A model generated the notes under the pieces. That model saw only the letters and a program-made list of their open reading frames with translations. It searched no databases and had not been told where the DNA came from. From positions 248,001 to 312,000 of the forward strand of contig NZ_FOGR01000002.1 in NCBI RefSeq assembly GCF_900111275.1: DNA of 64,000 bases, written 5' to 3'. Shown in pieces: positions 25,618 to 36,065 of the stretch. Position numbers and translations under genes: made by a program. The first letter of the stretch is position 1; every line of letters starts with the position of its first letter. This DNA is from Rhizobium sp. NFR03 (GTDB lineage Bacteria > Pseudomonadota > Alphaproteobacteria > Rhizobiales > Rhizobiaceae).

Positions 25618-28278
25618 TTACAGCGTGCGGGTAATGTGTTCCACGCGGAAGCACTCGATCGTGTCGCCAGCGCGGATATCTTCGTAGTTCTCGAAGGCCA
25701 TACCGCATTCCTGACCGACCGGCACTTCGGACACTTCGTCCTTGAAGCGCTTGAGTGTCTTGAGCTTGCCCTCGTGGATGACGACGTTGTCGCGCACCAG
25801 GCGGACGCCTGCGCCACGCTCGACCTTGCCCTCGACCACGCGGCAACCCGCGACCTTGCCGGTCTTGGTAATGTTGAACACTTCCAGAATTTCGGCATTG
25901 CCGAGGAAGGTTTCGCGACGTTCCGGCGAGAGCAGGCCCGACATTGCTGCCTTCACGTCATCTACCAGATCGTAGATGATGTTGTAGTAGCGGATCTCGA
26001 TGCCCGAACGCTCGGACGCCTGACGTGCCTGGGTATTGGCACGCACGTTGAAGCCGATGATCGCCGCATCCGAGGATTCCGCAAGCGCGATGTCGGACTC
26101 GGTGATGGCACCGGCGCCCGAGTGAACGATGCGGGCACGGACTTCGTCGGTGCCCAGACGATCGAGCGCGCCGATGATGGCTTCCACCGAACCCTGCACG
26201 TCGCCCTTGATGACCAGCGGAAACTCCTTGAACCCGGTGTTCTGCAGCTTGCTCATCATCTGTTCGAGCGAACCGCGCTGGCCGGACTGGCGGGCAACCG
26301 CCTTGTCGCGCGTCAGGCGCTGGCGATATTCGGAAATCTCGCGAGCGCGGCCTTCGTTTTCGACCACGGCGAAGCGATCGCCGGCAGCCGGTGTTCCCGA
26401 CAGGCCGAGCACTTCGACCGGCGTGGCCGGACCGGCTTCCTTGACATGATCGCCCTTGTCGGTGACGAGCGCGCGCACGCGGCCCCACTGGTCGCCGGCA
26501 ACGATGATCTGGCCGGGCTTCAGCGTGCCCTTCTGGACGAGGACGGTCGCAACCGAACCGCGACCGCGGTCGAGCTGGGCTTCGATGACGATACCTTCGG
26601 CCGTCCGGCTCGGATCGGCCTTGAGGTCGAGGATTTCGGCCTGCAGCAGGATTGCCTCGAGCAGCTTGTCGAGGTTGACCTTGTTCTTTGCCGACACTTC
26701 GACGTCGAGAACTTCACCGCCGAGCGATTCCACGAACACCTCGTGCTGCAGCAGCTGCTGGCGCACCTTGTCCGGGTTGGCTTCGTGCTTGTCGATCTTG
26801 TTGATCGCCACGATGATCGGAACATTGGCAGCCTTTGCATGGCTGATCGATTCGATCGTCTGCGGCATGACGCTGTCATCGGCCGCAACCACGAGGATCG
26901 CGATGTCGGTCGCCTGCGCACCACGGGCACGCATGGCCGTGAAGGCGGCGTGGCCGGGGGTGTCGATGAAGGTAATCTTCTGGCCGTTCTGCTCGACCTG
27001 ATAGGCGCCGATATGCTGCGTGATGCCGCCGGCTTCGCCCGAAACGACGCTCGTCTGGCGGATGGCGTCGAGCAGCGAGGTCTTGCCGTGGTCGACATGG
27101 CCCATGATGGTCACAACCGGGGGACGCGACACCATTTCGCCGGCGTCGTCCGCCTGGTTGAAGATGCCTTCTTCAACGTCGGATTCCGATACGCGCTTAA
27201 CGGTGTGACCAAATTCGGCAGCGATGATTTCGGCCAGATCGGCGTCGATGACGTCGCCGGGCTTCATCATCTGGCCGTCCTTCATCAGGTACTTGATGAC
27301 GTCGACGGCACGTTCGGACATGCGCTGCGACAGTTCCTGAATGGTGATGGTTTCCGGCAGGATGACTTCGCGCATGACCTTTTCACGCGTTTCCTGCATC
27401 TGGCTGCGGCGGAACTTCTCCTGGCGACGGCGCATCGCGGCGAGCGAGCGGCCACGGGCATTGCCGTCATCGTCGAGGGCTGCCGTCAGCGTCAGCTTGC
27501 CCTTGCGGCGCTCTTCTTCTGTCTTCGGACGAGCCGGAGCCTTGGCAGGCTCGGGACGAACCGGCTTGCCGCGAACCGGAACCGCGCCCGGACGGGCAGG
27601 GCGCGTTTCCTCGGCCTCGTTGGTGCGGCGCGTGCGCACGCCATTGGCATCCGTTACGATCACCGGAGCAGGACGCTCGGGTGCCGGCGGAGCAGCAGCG
27701 GCTGCGGCGGCCGCAGCCTTTTCGGCTTCCGCGGCAGCGGCGAGCGCCACCTTCTCGGCTTCGCGTTCGGCAGCGGGACGAGCAGCTTCTTCCGCTTCGC
27801 GGCGTGCGGCTTCCTCGGCTTCGCGCTTCAGGCGCTCGGCTTCCTCGATCTTCCGCTTCTCTTCGGCAGCAGCGCGCGCCTTGGCTTCCTCGGCATCGCG
27901 GATCTGCGCTTCGGCGAGTGCGCGGCGGCGCGCATCGATTTCACCGGCAGACAGCTGATTCAGAACGACGCCGGTGCGCGGACGTGCCGGATCGGGCCTC
28001 GGAGCCTGTGGCTGCGGGCGAACCGTGGTCTGCTGCATGGGGCGGGTTTCCGGCGGGCGCGGCTGCGGCGCACGGACGGGAGCCGAGGCGATCGGTGCGA
28101 CCGGCTTCTCGTCTTCTGGCCGTGTGGGGCGGCGCTTGCGGGTTTCGACCACGACAGCCTTCGTGCGGCCGCGGCCCATGTCCTGGCGGACTGTGCCCTG
28201 GCTCACGCCGGAGGGGCGCAGCGTCAGAGTCTTCTTGCCGGCTCCGCTCAGGGTCTTGTCGTCGTTGTTATCGGTCAT
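25618..28278 (-). CDS. infB: translation initiation factor IF-2
   Basis: An 886-residue GTPase that brings initiator tRNA to the ribosome. Residues 1-260 are a long, charged, low-complexity N-terminus with repeated [10 protein letters not shown]-type helices, as usual for alphaproteobacterial IF-2. The IF2N-like region is about 300-360. G1 [10 protein letters not shown] is at 392-401, DTPGHAAF follows, and NKIDK is near 500. Domains II to IV complete the C-terminus. It is the last gene of the rimP-nusA-ylxR-infB operon. The long open frame on the opposite strand is a codon-bias artefact. Confidence 0.97.
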   Translation of the reverse strand: MTDNNDDKTLSGAGKKTLTLRPSGVSQGTVRQDMGRGRTKAVVVETRKRRPTRPEDEKPVAPIASAPVRAPQPRPPETRPMQQTTVRPQPQAPRPDPARPRTGVVLNQLSAGEIDARRRALAEAQIRDAEEAKARAAAEEKRKIEEAERLKREAEEAARREAEEAARPAAEREAEKVALAAAAEAEKAAAAAAAAAPPAPERPAPVIVTDANGVRTRRTNEAEETRPARPGAVPVRGKPVRPEPAKAPARPKTEEERRKGKLTLTAALDDDGNARGRSLAAMRRRQEKFRRSQMQETREKVMREVILPETITIQELSQRMSERAVDVIKYLMKDGQMMKPGDVIDADLAEIIAAEFGHTVKRVSESDVEEGIFNQADDAGEMVSRPPVVTIMGHVDHGKTSLLDAIRQTSVVSGEAGGITQHIGAYQVEQNGQKITFIDTPGHAAFTAMRARGAQATDIAILVVAADDSVMPQTIESISHAKAANVPIIVAINKIDKHEANPDKVRQQLLQHEVFVESLGGEVLDVEVSAKNKVNLDKLLEAILLQAEILDLKADPSRTAEGIVIEAQLDRGRGSVATVLVQKGTLKPGQIIVAGDQWGRVRALVTDKGDHVKEAGPATPVEVLGLSGTPAAGDRFAVVENEGRAREISEYRQRLTRDKAVARQSGQRGSLEQMMSKLQNTGFKEFPLVIKGDVQGSVEAIIGALDRLGTDEVRARIVHSGAGAITESDIALAESSDAAIIGFNVRANTQARQASERSGIEIRYYNIIYDLVDDVKAAMSGLLSPERRETFLGNAEILEVFNITKTGKVAGCRVVEGKVERGAGVRLVRDNVVIHEGKLKTLKRFKDEVSEVPVGQECGMAFENYEDIRAGDTIECFRVEHITRTL

Positions 28279-28384
28279 TCCGTTCCGTTCCTAAGATCGA
28301 AGCCGGATGCGTATCACCAGACCCCGTCGTTCGATTGTCGTCTTACCGTATTGCGGTCGTCACGGCCGTGGCCGGTGTCCCGCG

Positions 28385-29116
28385 TCATAATGTCGGCTGG
28401 GAAGCGTCGCCGAAGGCACGGGGGGACATTTCGCCCCGGTATCTTTCCAGCATGTTTGCGCGCTTCACTACACCCTCACCCGCCTGCCCTGCAAGCGCTG
28501 CGGCATGGATAAAAGAATTACTTCCAAGCAACGTATCCAATTCCTCTCCGGTGAAGAAGCGGAAGGTGGGTATCTGCTCGCCGTCGTCGGCGACAAAGCT
28601 CATGGCCTTGCGCGCCTGATCAATTTTCCGCACACCGTCGGGTGCGGCCGTCGAAGCGTGGAACGTGGCGATGGCCGCCATTCCGCGAACCGCCTGTTCC
28701 ACCTTCGAAGCCCCGGTGATGAACTGCGCGGCCTTGCGCGCCATGTTCATCATGCCGATCAGCTGGTGGACGAGAAGCCTGTCGACCTCGTCCAGAAGCT
28801 CGGGGCCGGGCTTGGCCTCCGCCGTCTTCAGCGCCCGCGCAAAAAGCTTGCGCTTGATCGCCGTTTCCAGAACCGCCCGTTCGGCGGTGACCCAGCAGCC
28901 GCGTCCCGGCAACTGGCGTTTCAGGTCCGCAACCACCCGGCCGTCCGGCCCCGCAACGAAGCGGATCAGGCCGTCATCGGCGGGACCGCTCTTTCGGGTG
29001 ACGATGCACATGCGCCCGTTGAGCGGCAAGCCGTCATCCTCGCTGTCGGAGACGTCCAGATCGGGGACGTTCGCATCGTCCGGTGCCATGTCCGGCTGGT
29101 CGGTTACGGAATTCAT
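28385..29116 (-). CDS. RNA-binding protein (YlxR domain plus L7Ae-like domain)
   Basis: A 243-residue protein. Residues about 34-95 match YlxR/DUF448 (GRMCIVTRKSGPADDGLIRFV, then RQLPGRGCWVTAERAVLETA), and residues about 108-195 resemble an L7Ae/L30e fold (LVHQLIGMMNMARKAAQFITGASKVEQAV). It begins five bases after the nusA stop and precedes infB, the normal place for this gene in alphaproteobacteria. Family members bind RNA and are linked to the transcription/translation machinery. Confidence 0.9.
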   Translation of the reverse strand: MNSVTDQPDMAPDDANVPDLDVSDSEDDGLPLNGRMCIVTRKSGPADDGLIRFVAGPDGRVVADLKRQLPGRGCWVTAERAVLETAIKRKLFARALKTAEAKPGPELLDEVDRLLVHQLIGMMNMARKAAQFITGASKVEQAVRGMAAIATFHASTAAPDGVRKIDQARKAMSFVADDGEQIPTFRFFTGEELDTLLGSNSFIHAAALAGQAGEGVVKRANMLERYRGEMSPRAFGDASQPTL

Positions 29117-29121
29117 GAGGA

Positions 29122-30744
29122 TCAGGACGCGGCTTCCGCCTCGTCTTCCTCACTACCTTCCGTTATTTGGAGTGCCTCGGTCTCGCGTGCAAGGTCTTCT
29201 TCCGTAATCCAGCCCGCAGCAAGGCGTGCTTGAAGGATCATGGTTTCCGCTTCCGTGCGCGACACTTCCAGCTTAGAGAACAGGCCCTCGAAACGCTTGG
29301 TCTCGCCGTCCTTGCGCTCCGACCAACCGACGAGGTCGTCGGCGGCGCAGCCTGCGAAGTCTTCGATGGTCTTGATGCCGTCCTGGCCGAGCGCAACCAG
29401 CATCTGCCCGGTCATGCCATTGATCGTGCGCAACTCGTCGGCAACGCCGAGCGCCTTGCGCTTCTCGTCCATCTCGGCTTCGAGCTTGTCGAGATATTCA
29501 CGGGCGCGGGTCTGGATCTCGCTTGCGGTCTCCTCGTCGAAGCCCTCGATGGAAGCGATTTCGTCAAGCTCTGCATAGGCGAGCTCCTCGACCTGCGCGA
29601 AGCCTTCGGATGCCAGAACCTGGCCGACCATCTCGTCCACGTCGAGCGATTCCATGAAGAGGTTCGTGCGCTCGTTGAATTCCTTCTGACGGCGCTCGGA
29701 CTCCTCGGCTTCGGTCATGATGTCGATGTCCCAGCCGGTCAGCTGCGATGCGAGACGCACGTTCTGGCCGCGACGGCCGATGGCGAGCGACAGCTGCTCG
29801 TCGGGCACCACGACTTCGATGCGTTCTGCATCCTCGTCGAGAACGACCTTCGCGACTTCGGCCGGCTGAAGAGCGTTGACGATGAAGGAGGCCGGATCCT
29901 GGCTCCACGGAATGATGTCGATCTTCTCGCCCTGAAGCTCGCCGACGACGGCCTGGACACGGCTGCCGCGCATGCCGACGCAGGCGCCGACCGGATCGAT
30001 CGAGCTGTCATTGGAGATGACGGCGATCTTCGCGCGCGAACCGGGATCGCGGGCAACCGAGCGGATCTGGATGATGCCGTCGTAGATTTCCGGCACTTCC
30101 ATGGTGAAGAGCTTGACCATGAATTGCGGATGCGTGCGCGACAGGAAGATCTGCGGGCCGCGCTGTTCGCGGCGCACGTCGTAGACATAGGAGCGGACGC
30201 GGTCGCCGTAGCGCATGTTTTCACGCGGGATCATCTCGTCGCGACGGATGATGCCTTCGCCGCGGCCGAGGTCCACGATGACGTTGCCGTATTCGACGCG
30301 CTTGACCGTGCCGTTGACGATCTCGCCGATGCGGTCCTTGTATTCGTCGAACTGGCGGTCACGCTCGGCTTCCCGCACCTTCTGGACGATGACCTGCTTG
30401 GCGGACTGGGCGGCGATACGGCCGAAGTCCATCGGGGGCAGGGGATCGGCGATGAAGTCGCCGAGCTTTGCGTCCGGGTTACGGTCGCGCGCCAGTTCCA
30501 GCGGGATCTGCGTGCCGTAGTCCTCGGCGACCTCGACCACTTCCAGCAGGCGCTGAAGGCGGATTTCGCCGGTCTTGGAGTTGATGTCGGCGCGGATGTT
30601 GCTTTCCGAGCCGTAGCGCGAGCGCGCCGCCTTCTGGATCGCATCGGCCATGGCGGCCAGCACGATTTCGCGGTCGATCACCTTTTCACGCGCGACGGCA
30701 TCCGCGATCTGCAGAAGTTCGAGCCGGTTAGCACTGACTGCCAT
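29122..30744 (-). CDS. nusA: transcription termination/antitermination factor NusA
   Basis: A 540-residue RNA polymerase-associated factor controlling pausing, termination and antitermination. The order is an N-terminal polymerase-binding domain (1-130), S1 (about 135-205, [25 protein letters not shown]), and KH domains (about 230-350, with [15 protein letters not shown] and [13 protein letters not shown]). Helix-hairpin-helix/acidic repeats follow (about 370-525). The acidic tail EEDEAEAAS ends the protein. Start and operon position are standard. Confidence 0.97.
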   Translation of the reverse strand: MAVSANRLELLQIADAVAREKVIDREIVLAAMADAIQKAARSRYGSESNIRADINSKTGEIRLQRLLEVVEVAEDYGTQIPLELARDRNPDAKLGDFIADPLPPMDFGRIAAQSAKQVIVQKVREAERDRQFDEYKDRIGEIVNGTVKRVEYGNVIVDLGRGEGIIRRDEMIPRENMRYGDRVRSYVYDVRREQRGPQIFLSRTHPQFMVKLFTMEVPEIYDGIIQIRSVARDPGSRAKIAVISNDSSIDPVGACVGMRGSRVQAVVGELQGEKIDIIPWSQDPASFIVNALQPAEVAKVVLDEDAERIEVVVPDEQLSLAIGRRGQNVRLASQLTGWDIDIMTEAEESERRQKEFNERTNLFMESLDVDEMVGQVLASEGFAQVEELAYAELDEIASIEGFDEETASEIQTRAREYLDKLEAEMDEKRKALGVADELRTINGMTGQMLVALGQDGIKTIEDFAGCAADDLVGWSERKDGETKRFEGLFSKLEVSRTEAETMILQARLAAGWITEEDLARETEALQITEGSEEDEAEAAS

Positions 30745-30826
30745 GGGGTAGGTCTCCGTAGGTCGAATAGTCCGGGTGGTGCCTCTCAGGCCACGCTTCC
30801 AAGGAGAAGCGCCGGCCGGGCGCGTG

Positions 30827-31462
30827 TCATTCCTGCGAAGGGGTCTCGTCGTCGCCGTCGAGCTCTTCGAAATTCTCGTTTGCCGCCTCGCGTGCAGCCT
30901 TGGCCTTCTTGTCGGCCGTCAGCGCATCGCGGATCAGCTCGTCCGTCAGGATCAGTTTGGCCTCTGCCAGCGCCGAAAAGGGCACGACCACGATCGGGGT
31001 CTCGTCCGGGCCCGGCTGGTCGCGCTCGATGGTGAAGCCGTCTGCATCCGCACCAAGGATGACGCCGCGAAAGCGCTTGCGGCTTTCCACCAGCACCGAT
31101 GTCTCGCACTTGACGACATGGCCGGTCCAGCGGACGAAATCGCCCTTGCGCACCATCGGCCGGTCGATACCCGGCGAAGACACCTCGAGATGATACGCCT
31201 TGCCGATCGGATCGTCCACGTCGAGCACAGGCGAGATCGCTGTGGAGACGGCTTCGCAGTCCTCCACCGTCATCGTGCCGTCGGTCCGCTCGGCCATGAT
31301 CTGAAGCGTCGCGCCGTTCTGGGCCGAAAGCCGCACGCGCACCAGCTGGTAGCCCATCGGGATCAGCACGGGCTCGATGATATCGGCAACGCGGCGATCG
31401 ATCCCGGTTTCGGTGATCAGGCGCGGTTCCTGCTGCATTTCTGCCGTGTCGATGTCGGACAA
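30827..31462 (-). CDS. rimP: ribosome maturation factor RimP
   Basis: A 211-residue factor needed for 30S maturation. The core [40 protein letters not shown] and [12 protein letters not shown] blocks are highly conserved; the C-terminus is charged. Two starts compete: ATG at 31483 has no ribosome-binding site, whereas TTG at 31462 has GGGAG seven bases upstream and would begin MSDIDTAE, like other rhizobial RimP proteins. I therefore favour the TTG. It is the first gene of the rimP-nusA-ylxR-infB operon. Confidence 0.9.
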   Translation of the reverse strand: MSDIDTAEMQQEPRLITETGIDRRVADIIEPVLIPMGYQLVRVRLSAQNGATLQIMAERTDGTMTVEDCEAVSTAISPVLDVDDPIGKAYHLEVSSPGIDRPMVRKGDFVRWTGHVVKCETSVLVESRKRFRGVILGADADGFTIERDQPGPDETPIVVVPFSALAEAKLILTDELIRDALTADKKAKAAREAANENFEELDGDDETPSQE

Positions 31463-31501
31463 GCGATGTCTCCCGTCATGCATGTTCTGTCATGATGGTA
31501 A

Positions 31502-31534
31502 TAAAAAAGAGCGGGTCCTGACGGGCCCACTCTT
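31502..31534 (-). terminator. orphan intrinsic terminator upstream of rimP
   Basis: Read on the minus strand, AAGAGTGGGCCC pairs with GGACCCGCTCTT (one mismatch, one wobble) and is followed by TTTTTTAT. It points toward rimP and lies only about 40 bases before its start. No gene on this strand upstream of it is convincing. It may end an unannotated small RNA or act as a leader attenuator. Confidence 0.7.
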
Positions 31535-31770
31535 CATCAACCGATCAAGAATTTGAGCGTCATATACGCCCCATCGGCCGCAATTGCAAGCGCCGCGGCG
31601 GATGGGTGCTTCCGAGAGAATTTCGACCGCCGATGCGGGTTGCCGCGCGCAGCCATCGGGCTACATTGGTTTCGAGGACCCCGGATAGCCAGACGATGCC
31701 GCTCCACACGTGCGGTCGTGGTGCGCCAGATGTATCCGCGGAAAGACTGCGCGTGACGAAGGAGACTGCC

Positions 31771-33402
31771 TTGCCAGATCGAACATCGCCCTTGGCACCC
31801 TTCCGTCACGACACCTTCCGCATCATCTGGATCGCAAGCCTTGCCTCCAATTTCGGCGGCCTCATTCAGTCCGTGGGCGCGGCATGGATGATGACGTCGA
31901 TCTCGACCTCGGTGAATATGGTGGCACTCGTGCAGGCCTCCGTGACGTTGCCCATCATGTTGTTTTCGCTGATCTCGGGCGCGCTTGCCGACAGTTTCGA
32001 CAGGCGCCGTATCATGCTGGTGGCGCAGTTTTTCATGCTGGCCGTGTCCGCCCTGCTGACGGCGTTTGCGTGGTTCGGGCTCATCACGCCCTGGCTGCTC
32101 CTGATGTTCACCTTTCTCATCGGTTGCGGGACAGCTCTGAACAACCCGGCCTGGCAGGCCTCCGTCGGCGATATGGTCCCGCGCGAGGATCTGCCGGGGG
32201 CGGTGTCACTGAACAGCATGGGCTTCAATATGACGCGCAGCGTCGGCCCTGCCATAGGCGGTGTCATCGTGGCGGCGGCGGGTGCGGCGGCAGCCTTCGC
32301 CGTCAACACGCTGACCTATTTCGCACTGATTTATGCTTTGTTGCGCTGGAAGCGGACGCCGGCGCTGAATGCTCTGCCGCGCGAGCCGCTGGGGCGTGCC
32401 GTCGGCGCTGGCCTGCGCTACGTCGCAATGTCGCCGAATATTCTCAAGGTCATGCTGCGGGGCTTTCTCTTCGGGCTTTCGGCCAGCGCCATTCTCGCTC
32501 TTCTGCCGCTGGTTGCCCGCGATCTTGTCGCTGGCGGCCCCCTGACCTACGGCGTCCTGCTCGGTGCCTTCGGCATCGGGGCGATCGGCGGCGCGCTTCT
32601 GAGCGCGCGCCTGCGCGAGCGTCTGGCCGGCGAAGCTGTGGTGCGGATCGCCTTCATCGGTTTTGCCCTGTCGGCCGTCATGGCTGCCGTCAGCCGTTCG
32701 GAGATCCTGACCGGTCTTGCCATGCTGATGTCGGGTGCCGGCTGGGTGCTCGCCTTGTCGCTGTTCAACACGACGGTGCAGCTGTCAACGCCGCGCTGGG
32801 TGGTTGCCCGCGCTCTCTCGCTCTATCAGACGACCACGTTCGGCGGCATGGCGCTCGGCAGCTGGGTCTGGGGTGTAGCCGCGGAGGAATATGGCCCCTC
32901 GACGGCCCTCGTCGCCTCGGCGGTCGTGATGGTGTTCGGAGCAGCCGTCGGCCTGCGCTTCGCCCTGCCGGAGTTCAAGGCGCTCAACCTCGATCCCCTC
33001 GGCAGCTTCACAGAGCCGATGCTGAAGCTCGACCTGAAGCCGAGAAGCGGGCCGATCGTCGTGATGATCGACTACGAGATCGACCCGGGGGATGTCGAGG
33101 CGTTCCTGTCGATCATGACCGAGCGCCGCCGCGTTCGTATCCGCGATGGTGCCGGTCAGTGGACGCTGATGCGCGATCTGGAGCGGCCGGAGATCTGGAC
33201 GGAGACCTATCATGTGCCGACATGGGTCGAATATGTCCGGCACAACCAGCGCCGTACCAAGGATGATGCGGCAATCCACGAACAGCTTCGCGCGCTCCAC
33301 CGTGGCGAGAACGCTCCCTATGTCCACCGGATGATCGAGCGCCAGACGATTCTGCCGCATGAATACGAACAGTTCAAACGGCAGGTCGATATCGGTCACT
33401 GA
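31771..33402 (+). CDS. MFS exporter with C-terminal soluble domain
   Basis: A 543-residue major facilitator. Twelve hydrophobic segments span about residues 15-405 with the SGALADSFDRRRIML loop-2 motif; the type matches the MFS_3/EntS-like exporters. Residues about 415-540 form a soluble alpha/beta domain (IVVMIDYEIDPGDVEAFLSIM, WTLMRDLERPEIWTETYHVPTWVEY) resembling an antibiotic-monooxygenase-like ferredoxin fold. TTG at 31771 is preferred because AAGGAG lies about seven bases upstream; GTG at 31753 is the alternative. The substrate is unknown. Confidence 0.85.
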   Translation: MPDRTSPLAPFRHDTFRIIWIASLASNFGGLIQSVGAAWMMTSISTSVNMVALVQASVTLPIMLFSLISGALADSFDRRRIMLVAQFFMLAVSALLTAFAWFGLITPWLLLMFTFLIGCGTALNNPAWQASVGDMVPREDLPGAVSLNSMGFNMTRSVGPAIGGVIVAAAGAAAAFAVNTLTYFALIYALLRWKRTPALNALPREPLGRAVGAGLRYVAMSPNILKVMLRGFLFGLSASAILALLPLVARDLVAGGPLTYGVLLGAFGIGAIGGALLSARLRERLAGEAVVRIAFIGFALSAVMAAVSRSEILTGLAMLMSGAGWVLALSLFNTTVQLSTPRWVVARALSLYQTTTFGGMALGSWVWGVAAEEYGPSTALVASAVVMVFGAAVGLRFALPEFKALNLDPLGSFTEPMLKLDLKPRSGPIVVMIDYEIDPGDVEAFLSIMTERRRVRIRDGAGQWTLMRDLERPEIWTETYHVPTWVEYVRHNQRRTKDDAAIHEQLRALHRGENAPYVHRMIERQTILPHEYEQFKRQVDIGH

Positions 33403-33412
33403 GCGCCGGTAT

Positions 33413-34666
33413 TTACCGGAGCTTCGCTTTCAGCCCCGCATCGGGAAAGCACGTTGCGGCAAGGCCGTTCTTCTCCTGCCACTGCCCGAGGGACCGCCGG
33501 GTCTTGTAGCCGGCGAGGCCGTCCGCTTTGCCGATGTCGTAGCCCTGCGCTTCCATCCGCTTCTGCATGGCAAGCACGTCGGAGCGCAGCATCTTGCCGA
33601 CATCGCCCCAGCTGCCTTCGAATGCACCCCCATTCTGGCCGATCCTGTCGGCAAGATTGCCGATGAAGAGGGCGTAGAGGTCGGAGTTGTTGTATTCCTT
33701 GATCACGTAGAAATTCGGCGTCACCAGGAATTCCGGGCCGTGTCGCCCGGCCGGCACCAGCATCATGCCGCTGGCCTTCGCCTCGTTGCGGGGAAACGCT
33801 TTTCCCGAGATGCGGGTAATACCGGTCGCGGCCCATTGACCGAGTGGCTTTGCAAGGTCCGGCCCTTCCTGCGCGCAGGATACGTTCTGAGGGATCGTCA
33901 CCTCGAAGCCCCAGTCGCGTCCGCGCTGCCAGCCCTTTTCCGACAGATAATGCGCGATCGAGCCGAGCACGTCCGGAACCGAGTTCCAGATGTCGCGTCG
34001 TCCGTCGCCGTCGAAGTCCACCGCATAGGAGAGGAAGCTGGAGGGCAGGAACTGCGGCTGGCCCATGGCGCCCGCCCAGGAGCCGCGCATGTCGGCCTCC
34101 CGGACGTCGCCGCTCTCGAGAATATGCAGGGCGGAGATCAGCTCGCGGGTGAAGAGTTCGCCGCGGGTCGACATGAAAGCCTTCGTCGCGAGCACATCGA
34201 GAACGGGATGCGGGATCTTCGCCCGGCCAAAACCCGACTCGCGGCCCCAGATCGCCAGAACAATCGGGCCGGGCACGCCGTAGGTCTTCTCGATCCGGCG
34301 CAGCGTTCCGGCATGGGCCGATGCAAGGCTCCGGCCGGTCGCGGCGAGACCTTGCAGGCGTTTCTCGGAGAAGTAGGCGCCGGGGGATGCAAATTCCGCC
34401 TGGCTCTGCTTCTGCTCACCTTGTGGCCTGGAGCCGGGCGGCACCAGATCCGGCAGGTCCCAGTCGAGCTTCACGTCTGCAAAAGCCTTGTCGAAAGCCC
34501 CCTTGGAAATGCCGCCCTTCTGCGCCTGCGGCCAGAGATCGGTCTGGAGCCAGCGGCGGAACTGCGCTTCGGTGTCGGCCTTCGATGCGGCGAACGCGGG
34601 AATAGCGGCGGACGTGCAGAGGAGGGCGGCAAGGCCCAGGCGGCGGAGATGTTTCAGGAATGTCAT
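33413..34666 (-). CDS. lytic murein transglycosylase (MltB-type) with peptidoglycan-binding domain
   Basis: A 417-residue secreted enzyme that cleaves the glycan strands of peptidoglycan. The signal peptide (AALLCTSAAIPAFA) is cut near residue 26. The catalytic Glu lies in IWGRESGFGRAKIPHPVLDV (about 145), and MGQPQFLPSSFL follows. A C-terminal PG_binding_1-like segment (about 358-410, LAMQKRMEAQGYDIGKADGLAGYKTRRSL) binds the wall. It starts one base after the recR stop, so the two are co-transcribed. Confidence 0.93.
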   Translation of the reverse strand: MTFLKHLRRLGLAALLCTSAAIPAFAASKADTEAQFRRWLQTDLWPQAQKGGISKGAFDKAFADVKLDWDLPDLVPPGSRPQGEQKQSQAEFASPGAYFSEKRLQGLAATGRSLASAHAGTLRRIEKTYGVPGPIVLAIWGRESGFGRAKIPHPVLDVLATKAFMSTRGELFTRELISALHILESGDVREADMRGSWAGAMGQPQFLPSSFLSYAVDFDGDGRRDIWNSVPDVLGSIAHYLSEKGWQRGRDWGFEVTIPQNVSCAQEGPDLAKPLGQWAATGITRISGKAFPRNEAKASGMMLVPAGRHGPEFLVTPNFYVIKEYNNSDLYALFIGNLADRIGQNGGAFEGSWGDVGKMLRSDVLAMQKRMEAQGYDIGKADGLAGYKTRRSLGQWQEKNGLAATCFPDAGLKAKLR

Positions 34667-34667
34667 G

Positions 34668-35273
34668 TCAGATTGCCGTTCTCGCCCGCAAGGCTGCGGT
34701 CAGTGTGCCGTCGTCGAGATAGTCGAGCTCGCCCCCAACGGGAACGCCGTGGGCAAGCCGGGTGATGCGCACGTCCAGCCCGTCGAGCTGGTCGGTGATG
34801 TAATGCGCCGTCGTCTGGCCCTCGACGGTGGCGTTGACGGCGATGATCAGCTCGCGCACCTCGCCCTTGACGACGCGATCGACCAATCCGCGAATGTTCA
34901 GATCGTCGGGGCCGACGCCATCGAGTGGCGACAGCGTGCCGCCCAGCACATGGTAGGCCGTGTTCATGGCGCCGGTACGTTCCAGCGCCCAGAGGTCGGC
35001 CACGTCTTCCACGACGATGATGCAGCTATGATCGCGCCGCTCGTCGGTGCAGACACTGCACGGATCGCTCGTATCCACGTTGCCGCAGCAGGAGCAGATC
35101 CGGACCTTCCGGTGTGCCTCGACCATCGCATCGGCAAGAGGCCCGAGCAGCTGGTCCTTCTTCTTGACGAGGTGCAGCGCGGCCCTGCGGGCCGAGCGCG
35201 GCCCGAGGCCCGGCACCTTCGCCAGAAGCTGGATGAGTTTTTCGATTTCGGGGCCGGTGACTCGCTTTGCCAT
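34668..35273 (-). CDS. recR: recombination mediator RecR
   Basis: A 201-residue protein of the RecFOR pathway that loads RecA at gaps. The HhH region [18 protein letters not shown] (about 19-36), the zinc finger [16 protein letters not shown] (about 60-75), and the Toprim domain with [11 protein letters not shown] and the C-terminal [17 protein letters not shown] are all intact. In most bacteria it follows dnaX-ybaB; here two genes on the opposite strand separate it from ybaB. Confidence 0.96.
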   Translation of the reverse strand: MAKRVTGPEIEKLIQLLAKVPGLGPRSARRAALHLVKKKDQLLGPLADAMVEAHRKVRICSCCGNVDTSDPCSVCTDERRDHSCIIVVEDVADLWALERTGAMNTAYHVLGGTLSPLDGVGPDDLNIRGLVDRVVKGEVRELIIAVNATVEGQTTAHYITDQLDGLDVRITRLAHGVPVGGELDYLDDGTLTAALRARTAI

Positions 35274-35362
35274 GAGGCGCGTTGTATCCCATATGCCGTC
35301 GGAGTGAAAATGCTTTGCACCGCATATGTCGGATCCGACAGGGCGGATGAAAGGGGGAGGCC

Positions 35363-35980
35363 ATGAAGATCAACGCCGTCTGCATCGGTCACGCCACAGT
35401 CATCGGCGGCAAGAACGCAAAGACCGGCATCGTCAAGCATCCGCAGGGCGGCACAGTCATTGTCGATACCGCAGGACTTGCCGGCGATTCCATTTGCAAT
35501 CGGAAATATCATGGTGGACCGGATCAGGCCGTCTACGGCCTCGGCTCTCTGGATCTGGATGCATGGGCGGATGAACTCGGGCATGCCGTCGAGCCCGGCC
35601 TCTTCGGCGAAAACCTTGTGATTTCCGATGTCGATAGCCGGACAATCGCCGTGGGGGACCGGTTCGAGACGGACGGGGTGACGCTGGAAGTCACCTCGAC
35701 CCGCATCCCCTGCTCGACGCTTTCGCTGCGGTTGAACGATCCCGGTTTTGCCGGGAGGTTCCGCACGATGGCCCGGCCGGGCTTCTATTGCCGCGTGCTG
35801 CGACCGGGCATGCTCAGGGTTGGCGACCGGGTGGCCTGTCGGTCTTTCGAAGGCCCCCGCATCACGATGCCGGACATGCTGAGGTCTCTCAAAAGCCTGT
35901 CGGACGGGGAGCGGGCGCGCTACCGTGCGGCCCCGATCAGCGAGCGCGTTCGCGCCCAGCTCGATAGCTTTGTGCCTTAA
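35363..35980 (+). CDS. MOSC domain protein (YiiM-like)
   Basis: A 205-residue MOSC protein. The [30 protein letters not shown] and [24 protein letters not shown] segments are family-typical, including the conserved Cys (about residue 117) expected to contact sulfur or the molybdenum cofactor. YiiM-type proteins reduce N-hydroxylated substrates. GGGGGAGG lies before the ATG. It lies between recR and ybaB on the opposite strand to both. Confidence 0.88.
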   Translation: MKINAVCIGHATVIGGKNAKTGIVKHPQGGTVIVDTAGLAGDSICNRKYHGGPDQAVYGLGSLDLDAWADELGHAVEPGLFGENLVISDVDSRTIAVGDRFETDGVTLEVTSTRIPCSTLSLRLNDPGFAGRFRTMARPGFYCRVLRPGMLRVGDRVACRSFEGPRITMPDMLRSLKSLSDGERARYRAAPISERVRAQLDSFVP

Positions 35981-36065
35981 CCATTCCTTAAGGAACTGCT
36001 TCGTTCGGCGGCCCCTCTCGGCTATGTCATCGGCACGCCGACGGGGCTGGTGACGGAGAGACGCG

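Noticed and set aside
25636-28512. Very long open frame antisense to infB (about 950 codons)
   Set aside because: It lies wholly opposite infB and exists because GC-rich codons leave few stops in the antisense frame; no family motif or ribosome-binding site.
29167-31035. Long open frame antisense to nusA
   Set aside because: Same codon-bias effect; nusA is unmistakable on the other strand.
31537-31809. 90-codon minus-strand frame ending at the orphan terminator
   Set aside because: Its first half is antisense to the MFS gene start and reads as noise. The stop next to the terminator is suggestive, so the region is reported as a possible small RNA instead of a gene.
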